Below, piece by piece: positions 38,601 through 47,538 of a stretch of DNA of 64,000 nt. The translations under genes and the position numbers were made by a program. The stretch's first letter is position 1. Every line of letters starts with the position of its first letter. Below the pieces are notes generated by a model that did no database searches, was not told the DNA's origin, and was given only the letters and a program-made list of their open reading frames with translations. This stretch comes from Mercurialis annua (taxonomy: Eukaryota; Streptophyta; Magnoliopsida; Malpighiales; Euphorbiaceae): the NCBI RefSeq assembly GCF_937616625.2, contig NC_065571.1, forward strand, positions 32,077,879 through 32,141,878, in the 5' to 3' direction.

Positions 38601-39968
38601 TGAAAAGTTTGGATTTGTTTCATAACGTTTGTAAATGTTTGGTTTAATTAGCAAAAATGGGAAAACTTTTGGATTTGTTTCGTAACGTTTGTCTTAAATC
38701 GCTAAAAAGTGAAACGTTTGTATTTGTTTCGTAACGTTTGTAAACGTTTGGTTATATTTCGTAAAGTTTATAAACGTTTGGCTTAAAACGCTAAATGGGA
38801 AAACGTTTGGATTTGTTTCTTAACATTTGTAAAGGTTTGGCTTGAATCGCTAAAAAGGGAAACGTTTGGCTTTGTTTCGTAACGTTTGTAAATTTTGGCT
38901 TAAATTGCTAAAAATATGAAAAGTTTGTTTTTGTTCCCTAATGTTTGTATACATTTGGATTTGTTTGTAAACGTTTGGCTTAAATCGGTAAAATGGGGAA
39001 ATGTTTAGATTTGTTTCTTAATGTTTGGAAACGTTTGGCTTAAATTGCTAAAAACGTGAAACGTTTGGATTTGTTTCATAACATTTGTGAACGTTGGCTT
39101 AAATTGCTAAAAAGGTGAATCGTTTGGCTTCAATCACTAAAAATTTGTAAACGTTTGGCTTAAATCACTAAAAAGGTGGAAAATTTGGATTTGTTTCATA
39201 ACGTTTGTAAACGTTTGGCTTAAATTTCTATAAAGGTGAAACGCCTGGATTTATTTCGTAACGTTTGTAAACATTTGGCTTAAATTGCTATAAAGGTGAA
39301 ACACTTCGATTTGTTTCGTAATGTTTGGCTTTGTTTCGTAACATTTGTAAATGTTTGGCTGCAATCGCTAAAAAGGTGAAACGTTTGGATTTTTTTCGTA
39401 ATATTTGTAAACGTTTGGCTTAAATTGCTAAAAAGGTGAAACGCTTGGATTTGTTTCGTAGCGTTTGTAACGTTTGCCTTAAAATGCTAAAAAGGTGAAA
39501 CTCTTGGATTTGTTTCGTAATGTTTGTAAACGTTTAGCTTAAATTGCTAAAAAGGGAAAACGTTTGGCTTAAATCGCTAAAATGGGGAAACTCTTGTATT
39601 TGTTTCGTAACGTTTTTAAACGTTGGCTTTTTTTCGTAAATTTTGTAAGCGTTTGGCTGAAATTGCTAAAAATGTGAAACGTTTGGATTTGTTTCGTAAC
39701 ATTTTAAACGTTTGATTTTGTTTCGTATCGTTTGTAAAAGTTTCGCTTAAATTGCTAAAAAGGTGAAACGCTTGGATTTGTTTCGTTACGTTTGTAAACA
39801 TTTTGCTTAAATCACTAAAGTGGGAAAACGTTTGGATTTATTTCGTAACGTTTGTAAAGGTTTAGCTTAAATCGTTAAAAAGGGGAAACATTTGGATTTG
39901 TTTCGTCAAGTTTGTAAACGTTTGGCTTAAATTGCTAAAAAGGTGAAACGCTTGGATTTCTTTCGTAA
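35682..39968 (-). repeat. 60-bp satellite array, reverse orientation
   Basis: Reverse monomers to the CACTA element. 35685-36130 repeats 34550-34990. 37317-39600 is the second copy of the 5.56-kb-offset duplication. No gene is visible. Confidence 0.95.
37317..39600 (-). repeat. Large satellite duplication, copy 2
   Basis: Paralogue of 31755-34045 with many small differences, so this duplication is older than the 4,436-bp one in the first 10 kb. It lacks the forward islands that interrupt copy 1 downstream. Confidence 0.85.
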
Positions 39969-39999
39969 CACTACTAAAACACAGCCAGTTTGTGACGGA
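39969..39999 (+). repeat. CACTA left terminal inverted repeat
   Basis: CACTACTAAAACACAGCCAG and onward into TTTGTGACGGA. The first 11 bases are identical to the inverted right end; the remainder is alignable with mismatches. Confidence 0.9.
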
Positions 40000-40365
40000 A
40001 ACATCCGTCATCAAAAAAGGCGTCACAAAACAATTTGTCACAAATTTGTGATGGATTAGTGACAGATACATCGGTCACTGAAGTGAATTGTTAATTTTTA
40101 AAAAATCTGTCACAAATTTATGACGGACTTTTTCTTCACAATTCCGTCACTATTTGTGACGGATTTGTGACGGAATTCCATTTGTGATGGATCTTACCGT
40201 CACAATTCTATCACAATTTTGTGACGTATTTGTGAAGGAAATTAATTTGTGACTAACATGTTTGTCACAAATCTGTCACTAATTTTTGACGGATTTGTGA
40301 AGGAAATTCATTTCTGACTTAAATGTTTGTCACTAATCCGTTACTAATTTGTGACAAAATACCCT
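39985..40365. repeat. CACTA left subterminal repeats
   Basis: About a dozen copies, in both directions, of a motif like TTTGTGACGGA / TCCGTCACAAA over some 380 bp. In known CACTA elements such repeats are transposase binding sites; that role is assumed here by family. Confidence 0.85.
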
Positions 40366-40610
40366 TTAATGCTACATAATTATTTTTTGTTTATAATATA
40401 TTGAAATAATTAATATAACAAAATAAAATTCCTAAAAAAGAAAATAAATATGACATAAGTTTAATATAGCTATTCATTAAATTCAAAATATAATTATATA
40501 TATTAGTTTTTAATAATATCAAAAGTAGTCTAAGTACGAATATTACAAAATACAACAATAAAAAAAATATTGCGGTAGAGTCTACGATGATGTGATACAA
40601 CCGCCAAAAC

Positions 40611-40721
40611 CTATCTAGCACTGTTGAAGCTCTGAAAACCCCGCAAACAATCTTGTTGCATACGTTCTAATTTTTCCATATTCTCTTCAATTATTTTTTC
40701 CTTTTCAGATAAGTAGTTCAT
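40611..40721 (-). pseudogene. Short coiled-coil frame, possible transposase tail
   Basis: A 36-codon frame starting MNYLSEKEKIIEENMEKLER and ending in QSFNSAR. It is charged and heptad-like, as at the C-terminal ends of plant En/Spm-type accessory transposases, and it sits just inside the subterminal repeats, where a transposase remnant would be expected. A second fragment in another frame (MKRKNYVTSKELSRVATTK, from 40830) lies directly upstream, so this could be a frameshifted relic. Neither piece is diagnostic. It may be a chance frame. Confidence 0.25.
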
Positions 40722-41068
40722 CTTTAAGCTATGTATTCACTATAACCAATGTTGGTATTTTATGTCGTCTAGCTTTTGTCGTTGCTACTCGTGATAGTTC
40801 CTTTGACGTTACATAATTTTTACGTTTCATATCTATAAGAAAGTAAAAACAAAAGATTAACTTACAAATAACTTAAGGTGGAACACAAAGACTTGGAAGA
40901 AACATAGCAAATATTATCTCATGCTAAATTGTTTTAATACATCCATATGTCCTGATCATGACTACTAAATACCAATAACAAGAAAAGCTCAGTACTTAGA
41001 CATTCATAATTTTATAAGAAAGTTTGTTTACGAAAAGCATAAGTAATGTTAAATATTATATGTGGCAT

Positions 41069-41181
41069 GGCATCACTGGTATGAATAAAGCAAGAAATTA
41101 AATGAATCCCTTCACCCAGAAGACATCATAGCATTATATTTGGTAAGGCAGCACTGGTATGAATAAAGCAAGAAATTAAAT
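41069..41181. repeat. 35-bp direct repeat
   Basis: GGCATCACTGGTATGAATAA and the following bases (41069-41103) recur at 41147-41181 with one mismatch, offset 78 bp. Confidence 0.85.
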
Positions 41182-41716
41182 ATCATTGACTTGAATGCTT
41201 ATAGTTTTGTAGTTCATAAAAATAATTAGAGTACTTTACTTCAACTGTGTTCCTGATAAGCATCCATGGTAGTTTGTTTGAAAATATGCACTAGTAAGAA
41301 AAGAAGTCAAATTTTTATTTTGTTTAAGATGAGAAAAATGACAAGCTATATCAGGGTCTCTAAATGATTATACAATTTTTGAGTAAAAGGAATGAAAACT
41401 TATTAACCGTAAAAATAGCGACGATTAATTAAAAATTTAGTTAGCCTAATAAGAAAACGAAAACACAAAGAAGATGATGGGAGCATGCAGTTATCTTGCC
41501 TTGCAGGAGGGGGATTATTTCGCTGAAAGTAGGGGTTAGTATTGGAAAGTAAGACCACCTAAATCCTTTATTAGCTGCAATATGAGAGGTTATGCCTAAA
41601 CATAATCAACGAAATACTAAGTAGCATGTAAACGGGAAACAAAAGCGACACGAAACATACACCGAAAAATGATAGGATAAATGTGTAAATAATAAAAATG
41701 TAGGAATTTGTATTAT

Positions 41717-41744
41717 TATCCTCATATATTAATATATGAGGATA
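41717..41744. repeat. 28-bp perfect palindrome
   Basis: Centred on ATATTAATAT with arms TATCCTCAT/ATGAGGATA. It could form a cruciform or be a short terminator-like hairpin; no associated gene. Confidence 0.85.
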
Positions 41745-42030
41745 TATGTATTAATATGTGAAAGTTTGTATGAAACAGAATGTGCACCCAACCCATGATT
41801 CATTCAGTTTAAACAATCATAATTTAAGAAAATTAGACTCATCAGTGCATCAAACACCTAAAACCAAATGTTGAACTTATAAAAAAGAAAATAAACGCAA
41901 GGATAAAGCACAAAGAAATGTTTATTTTGTAGTAAAAGACAACAAATCCGCATTTCATTAGTCCAATCGATGGCTATACAAATGAATTTAAATTGCTTTC
42001 TCATTGTTCTCAGTATGTTTTGTTTTAGGT

Positions 42031-42135
42031 GCATGGTTTGCAAGAGCTGCAAATGAGTATAAATTAGCCATTGGTGATCCAGGAATGAGAAGAGATAATC
42101 TAAGATTGGCTAAAGTCATGGAACCCATGAAATGA
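42031..42135 (+). pseudogene. Possible captured last exon of an unidentified gene
   Basis: A good-looking 3' splice site (pyrimidine-rich CTTTCTCATTGTTCTC and TTTTGTTTTAG, ending at 42028) is followed by 34 codons in a protein-like frame, with AWFARAANEYKL, GDPGMRRDNLRLAK and VMEPMK, then TGA at 42133-42135. It is the only plus-strand exon candidate in the CACTA element, so it would be a third capture. I do not recognise the protein. Composition and the splice site argue for a real exon; the short length argues for caution. Confidence 0.35.
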
Positions 42136-42352
42136 ATCAGTTTTCCTATAATTCAAACTGGCAGGAAAGTATAAAACTTCAAGGGGAACCAATAGTTTCA
42201 GTAGCTTATTCATGTCCTAAAATCATCTAGGCATATTAGTGAACATAACCAATCATTTGCATTAATGACAAGCTGAACAAAAACACAAGTATGCATGGTC
42301 TAAAAGATCTATAAATGTTACAAAAAACTAGAAAGAGAAGAAAAAGCACTGA

Positions 42353-43013
42353 CCTTCATAATTCCTTTACGAGCAGCTTTTGCTGATGGCCGTAATGCCA
42401 ATCTCAAGTTTGGATCATATGAAAGCACACAACCCGCTTTCTTCGCTATATCCAATGCAACAAGATGAGCAGATTTGGAAGGCTCATGAATCAAACTTAT
42501 TGATCCGTAGTGAAATACACTGGCCTTCATCAAAATTTGACAACGGAATTAGCATATCAGCTGCAAAATAACATGATTTAAAATGACAGTTCTGATATAA
42601 GTACCTTGTTTATGAGATTTTGATAAAGGCTTCATTTCCTCCTAATCTGGCAATTTCAATAGCAACATTAGCCGGGGCTCCACTGGGAGCTATTTGATAA
42701 CCAGGTGCTTCAGCAAGAGAAACTCTGGCTGTATTCGGCACAAAATCGATCAACATCTCTCTAAAACAGACAACCCGGGAACTCTTCTCCGATTTCAGTC
42801 CCGTCATGCTTGAAACAACATCCTTGGACGACCCTGTACACAGAAAGACATGCTTCAGGATCATTAAACCAGCTCAAGGCAGAAACAATTGAAAAATTTA
42901 TTGTAGATGAGAGAAGCAAATACCCTTGTAAGAGGAAATCTTAGAGTTTTTTAGAGGGTGAACTTCTAAAAGGTCTCTCAAGCTTAACGGGAAAGCAACA
43001 ACCTGCCATCTTA
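42353..43013 (-). pseudogene. Captured fructokinase (pfkB family) gene fragment
   Basis: Three exon pieces on the minus strand. Exon 1 (about 43013-42924) starts MAGCCFPVKLERPF, Ser/Lys-rich like a plastid transit peptide, and contains an in-frame TAA after SSPSKKL. Exon 2 (42834 to about 42606) opens at a CAG acceptor and encodes [19 protein letters not shown] and [27 protein letters not shown], the N-terminal substrate region of fructokinase; the usual GEM and GGAPANVA motifs are REM and SGAPANVA. Exon 3 (42524-42353) encodes [20 protein letters not shown] and [21 protein letters not shown], from the middle of the enzyme. The part normally between exons 2 and 3 and the C-terminal half, with the catalytic GAGD motif, are missing. 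Fructokinases phosphorylate fructose with ATP; this fragment cannot. It lies next to the LCMT1 fragment in the same CACTA element. Confidence 0.85.
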
Positions 43014-43465
43014 AACAAACAGTTACAAAAACATTGGATCAAAATTACATTTTCTTATCTACGCAGTCAAACAAAGTGATATTAAGATATAGTTTGTAAA
43101 TTGCAAAAGCATCAGTATCACATGTCAAGGTAAAAGAATCATTCTTGGCTTGACACTCTAAGTGAATTTTTAATCAATTTGATATATAGAAAAGGTTGAA
43201 AAGACATCTTGAAACAGATGAATCATACTACACTAAGAAAGTAATCATTGAAAATGGATACACTCTATCCATACTTAAAGTTGGCTAATAAAAACAATGA
43301 AATGGAGAAAAAAAGGGTAAAAAAAGTCTAAGCATTTGAACATAGATAAAGATTTCCAATTACTAGCCAAATTTTATAAATCAAAAGCAAATAATAAGCT
43401 AAATTTTATAAATTAAAAGCAAATAATTGGCCAAATTACTAAATTAAAATGCTAAGAATACACCC

Positions 43466-44415
43466 TGAAGCACCAATTTTGCCTTTCAATTGATTGGCTT
43501 CAATAATTTCTGCCCTTTTACTAGTTACCTAACAAGTAGTTCATGCAAATAAAGATCAAAGAACTGCTAGCCAAACACATATGATATAACTATAAGTAAC
43601 TCAACCTGAGTCCTCCTTGAAATCCACCTCCAGTTATAGAGATGGCGCTTTTACCTCATCTTGTCATAGAAAGTGTAGCCACTACCAATAAGCTCCCAGA
43701 TATCAAAAGTTAGCATATAAGATAATGCAATACATACGGTAAGCATGTATTATATGGTATATAAATTTATTGAGAAGACATGAACTAATGAACCTGTAAC
43801 TGAAAGTAAGTTGTATTTAACCCAGCTCCAATGGACAATATCCGCTTCTTTGTATGGCCTTTATCTTCACCGCTCGTTTTACAATTAAGAAACTGATTCA
43901 TAAGCTTGCGCTGAGCCGCCCAGCGAGCAAAATAGCCTGATTATAAAATCAAGCAAAAGCATAAAATTAAGCTAGCACTAAATACGGAGTCCTGTCAAAA
44001 ATGCGAATAAGACACATCAATTAAAAATCACACCGTGGTTGATTATCGGCAATCGCCTCACATGTCTTCTCAAGAATAAATGAATATAGTCATCTTTCAT
44101 GTATCCCTTTTTAACACAAGACCTTTAATAATACAAACACATAAATAAAAAACAAAATCACAACTGCTATTTTATGTTTTGATAGTCTCATAGCTTCAAA
44201 TAATAACTTCTTTTGCTTTAATTTTTGAGAAATTAGGTAACTAACGCAACAGGTAAAATAAAATTGCAATTAACTAATTGAATAGAAAAAAAATAGAAAC
44301 TAAGATAAGTGTGATAGAAATGAAATCTTACGTACAATTTACTGGCTGAAGCGTCGTCGTTTGTAGCTTGAACTGCTGCTCTGCTGCTGTGAGTATCGGC
44401 TAGAGGATTTGCCAT
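43466..44415 (-). pseudogene. Captured LCMT1 (leucine carboxyl methyltransferase 1) gene fragment
   Basis: Five consecutive exon pieces on the minus strand. Exon 1 (44415-44338) encodes MANPLADTHSSRAAVQ and ATNDDASASKL, with donor GTACGTAAG. Exon 2 (to 44034) encodes KKGYMKDDYIHLFLRR and LPIINH, with a GT donor. Exon 3 (43937-43796) runs from a CAG acceptor through GYFARWAAQRKLMNQFL to RILSIGAGLNTTYFQLQ, the S-adenosylmethionine-binding region (the family has SLGAGFDTTYF). Exon 4 (about 43660-43612) reads QDEVKAPSL, a stop, then LEVDFKE. Exon 5 (from 43528) reads VTSKRAEIIEANQLKGKIGA. LCMT1 methylates the C-terminal leucine of protein phosphatase 2A. The rest of the enzyme is absent and exon 4 has a stop, so it is non-functional. 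Order and introns are retained, showing a genomic rather than a cDNA capture. Confidence 0.88.
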
Positions 44416-44774
44416 TGTGCTTTATGGAAAAGAGAATAACCTCCAAAGTAGAACGGAAGCAAAATTGTTGGGATGAAAAAGTCAGGAGAAAAACACAGAA
44501 GCTCTAATCAAGGTGATTACAGATTCTAAGGTTCAGCGTCGTGCTAGTTGATCTAAAGAAGGAGAGCGAGCGACATCGTGAGGAAGAGATAGAAGGACCT
44601 TAAATGAGAGACCCCGAGCGAGACCGTGAGACTGAGCGAAACAGGGAGCGAGAACATGTAAGAGAGTAGACTGTGAAGAAAGCAAGAAGATAAATTGGCG
44701 GAAGATGAAAAGTAACAAAGGAATTTTGTGAAACAAAACTTTGACCTAATCAAAGGGATTTTCTTTTTATTAAT
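44416..44774. other. Sequence upstream of the LCMT1 fragment
   Basis: About 360 bp between the LCMT1 start codon and the right subterminal repeats. It is GA-rich on the plus strand (CT-rich on the minus) and may be captured LCMT1 5' UTR and promoter. Overlapping minus-strand frames of 66-67 codons (44533-44753) are not supported as genes. Confidence 0.4.
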
Positions 44775-45115
44775 GCTACATGACTATCCGTCAAAATTCC
44801 GTCACAAATTTGTGACAGAATTGTGAAGGAGAGCCAATTTTGAGATCAGTGACAGATTTATATACGTCATTAATTTTAATGGCGGTTATTTCCGTCAAAT
44901 ATCCGTCATGAAGAAATATTTTGTGACGGAATTTGAATCCGTCATTAATTTCCATCACAATTTCGTCACAATTCCGTCACAAAAATCAGTATAAAAATTT
45001 AAATGATGTATCATTTTATCCATCACAATTTCAGTCACAAAATTATTTTTCCGTCACTAATCCTTCACTATTCGGTCACTATTTGTGACAAAAATAATTC
45101 GTCACAAACGCCAGG
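44775..45115. repeat. CACTA right subterminal repeats
   Basis: Mirror set of the same GTGACGGA-type motifs (for example GTGACGGAATTTGAATCCGTC near 44925) over about 340 bp. Confidence 0.85.
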
Positions 45116-45128
45116 TTTTTTAGTAGTG
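45098..45128 (-). repeat. CACTA right terminal inverted repeat
   Basis: Ends TTTTTTAGTAGTG; on the minus strand CACTACTAAAAAACC, then GTTTGTGACGAA, matching the left end in order and spacing. Confidence 0.9.
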
Positions 45129-45484
45129 AGAGGAAAGCAGAAAAGAGACAACAACGGTTATTCTAATGGCCCTTCAAAAAGCGTATTCTGATTCACTTTG
45201 CCCAATAAAGAAACGGGATATGCGACACACTAAACTCTAATCAACCGTCGTGCTTCTCACGTATATCCCGATAAACGGTATCTAACTCGTTTACGGATCA
45301 ATTACCGTTTCTAAAATTTATTCTTGTTTAACCTCTTTAGGTTAACGTCTCAAATAAATATATAATTAATCGAATACTAATCGATTTCAAATCTCGGTAT
45401 GCGGGTACAAAAAATGTTTCTCAAAACGGGTCGATCGGCGAATTCAATGTGCATGCGCGTGTCAACTTGTGCGGCTGACATGGG

Positions 45485-45610
45485 ACTGTGCGTCCGCACA
45501 GTGTGACTGTGCGTCCGCACAGTCTGACTGTGCGTCCGCACAGTCGTCCGACTGTGCTTTTGCACAGTTGGACTGTGCGTTCGCACAACTCGGCTGTGCG
45601 ACGCACAGCC
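45485..45610. repeat. GC-rich palindrome array, 21-bp period
   Basis: Units starting ACTGTGCGTCCGCACAGT at 45485, 45506 and 45527, then degenerate copies to 45610. Each unit is an inverted repeat, CTGTGCG/CGCACAG. It is the counterpart of the GTGTGCG arrays of subfamily 1, with the outer base pair changed. Confidence 0.92.
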
Positions 45611-45969
45611 ACGGGCTTAGCCCGAGGTCGATTTCCGACATGCTTTCAATTGTAAAAACGTTCCAAACGCACCCAAAACGCTCAATCTAAATTCAAAACA
45701 TCCAAATTCAATCTGATAACCGATAAAACGATAAAATCGTTTCGTGGCCTAAAACTTTGAATCAATATAACTTAAAATATATCCGTGTAAATGATAAAAC
45801 GTCAAGCTTACCGTGATACGCCACTGAAATACGATCGTTTCAAGTTATAAAACGTCGAAAACGGACGAGAAACGGAATCGAGCGACGGAACCTTAATGAA
45901 AACGACGAGAGGAACAAAAAATGATCTGATAGGATTTTTGGTTTCTGGACAATTCCTTCACTTTGAAGG

Positions 45970-45982
45970 TTATATATATATT
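45970..45982 (-). promoter_or_regulatory. Possible TATA box, LTR subfamily 2
   Basis: TTATATATATATT, about 340 bp from the LTR start on the minus strand. Inferred from position and sequence only. Confidence 0.4.
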
Positions 45983-46317
45983 GTGGCTAATTTAGACTTT
46001 AGTCCTTGAAACTTTTCAAAACTTTCAATTTAGTCCAAAACATATTTGCTTCCAAATTTTTCACAATCTCCGATTGACTCGCAATTTTATCCACAAATAC
46101 TATAAACTATTTCGCGGACTTTGGCGAAATATATTCCATTACGGGATTTATAATTTATTTTATATTAATTTTCGAAGTTATTTCTTTAATTCCTGTGCTT
46201 AATAAAAGTTATTCTAAATTCTCGATATAATTAAATTAAATCCTTCTGAATTTAATTTATCGGAAATATTGACAAGTGGCACGACTCAATTACATTAAAA
46301 TATTTTTGGGTATTACA

Positions 46318-46929
46318 TTACAGAACAAAACCAAACGTTTCATATTTTTAGCGATTTAAGCCAAACCTTTACAAACTTTACGAAACAAAACCAAAAGTTT
46401 AAAACGTTACGAAACAAATCCAAGCATTTCACCTTTTTAGAGATTTAAGAAAAATATTTTACAAACATTACGAAACAAATCCAAACGTTACACATTTTTA
46501 GCGATTTAAGCCAAACGTTTACAAACGTTATGAAACAAATCCAAGCGTTTTAGCTTTTTAGCAATTTAAGCCAAACATTTACAAACGTTATGAAACAAAA
46601 CTAAACATTTTTAGCAATTTAAGCCAAACGTTTACAAACGTTACGGAACAAAACCAAACGTTTCTCATTTTTAGCGATTTAAGCCAAACGTTTACTAACG
46701 TTATGAAATAAAACCAAACGTTTAAAATGTTACAAAACAAATCCAAACATTTGACCTTTTTAGTGATTTAAGCCAAACATTTACAAACTTACGAAACAAA
46801 TCCAAGCGTTTCACATTTTTGGCGATTTAAGCCAAACGTTCACAAACGTCACAGAACAAAACCAAACGTTTCACATTTTTAGCGATTTAAGCCAAACATT
46901 TACAAACATTACGAAATAAATCCAAATGT
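46318..46929 (+). repeat. Forward satellite block
   Basis: Forward monomers directly after the LTR fragment, while the satellite on the far side of the CACTA/LTR block (39968) is reverse. The flip to reverse at 46930 occurs at AAATGTTTGCAAACGTTTGG. Confidence 0.92.
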
Positions 46930-47538
46930 TTGCAAACGTTTGGCTGAAATCACTAAAAATATGAAACATTTGGTTTTATTCTTTAACGTTTGTAAACGTT
47001 TGGCTTAGATTTCTAAAAATGTGAAATGTTTGGATTTGTTTCGTAAAGTTTTAAACGTTTGGTTTTGTTTCGTAACGTTAATAACGTTTTGCTTAAATCG
47101 CAAAAAATGTGAAACGTTTGGTTTTGTTCTGTAACGTTTGTAAACGTTTGGCTTAAATTGCTGAAAAACGTTTGGTTTTTTTTGTAACGTTTGTAAACAT
47201 TTGGCTTAAATCGCTAAAAAGGTAAAATGTTTGGATTTGTTTCGTAACGTTTGTAAACGTTTGGCTTAATTTGCTAAAAAGGTGAAATGTTTGGATTTGT
47301 TTCGTAATGTTTGTAAACGTTTGGCTTAAATCGTTAAAATGGGGAAACATGTGGATTTCTTTCGTAACGTTTTCAACGTTTGACTTAAATCGCTGAAATG
47401 GGGAAACATTTTGATTTGTTTCGTAATGTTTGTAAATGTTTGGCTTAAATCGCTAAAAATGTGAAACTTTTGGATTTGTTCCGTAACGTTTGTAAACGTT
47501 TGGCTTAAATCGCTAAATGGGAAAAGTTTGGATTTGTT
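46930..47538 (-). repeat. Reverse satellite block
   Basis: About ten reverse monomers ending at GGATTTGTTTTAGCAATTTA, where orientation returns to forward. Confidence 0.92.

Larger units (their letters stand above)
40366..42028. other. AT-rich interior of CACTA element, left part
   Basis: No recognisable gene apart from the short coiled-coil frame at 40611-40721. It contains a 35-bp direct repeat (41069-41103 and 41147-41181, one mismatch) and a 28-bp perfect palindrome (41717-41744). The 76-codon minus-strand frame at 40391-40621 is hydrophobic and AT-driven, and I do not support it as a gene. Confidence 0.6.
39969..45128. mobile_element. CACTA (En/Spm-type) non-autonomous transposon
   Basis: A 5,160-bp element with terminal inverted repeats CACTACTAAAA at both ends and dense subterminal copies of TTTGTGACGGA and its complement, the hallmarks of plant CACTA elements. 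No transposase of useful length is present. It contains fragments of at least two host genes, LCMT1 and fructokinase, both on the minus strand. The bases outside the ends (TAA on the left, AGA on the right) do not match, and the left flank is satellite while the right flank is LTR sequence. The expected 3-bp target duplication is therefore absent and one flank must have been lost or rearranged after insertion. Confidence 0.92.
45129..46317 (-). mobile_element. LTR fragment, subfamily 2
   Basis: Ends TTTTTGGGTATTACA at 46317, i.e. starts TGTAATACCC on the minus strand, like the other LTRs. It has the same order of landmarks: a TATA run (45970-45982), then a GC-rich palindrome array (45485-45610). 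The sequence between landmarks is clearly different from subfamily 1. The other end is lost at the CACTA junction. A GTAAGCTTGACG motif (minus strand, near 45812) matches one in the LTR at 55916-58223. No gene is visible. Confidence 0.8.

Noticed and set aside
45377..45690. Three overlapping frames of 63-73 codons
   Set aside because: Translations of the 21-bp CTGTGCG palindrome array.
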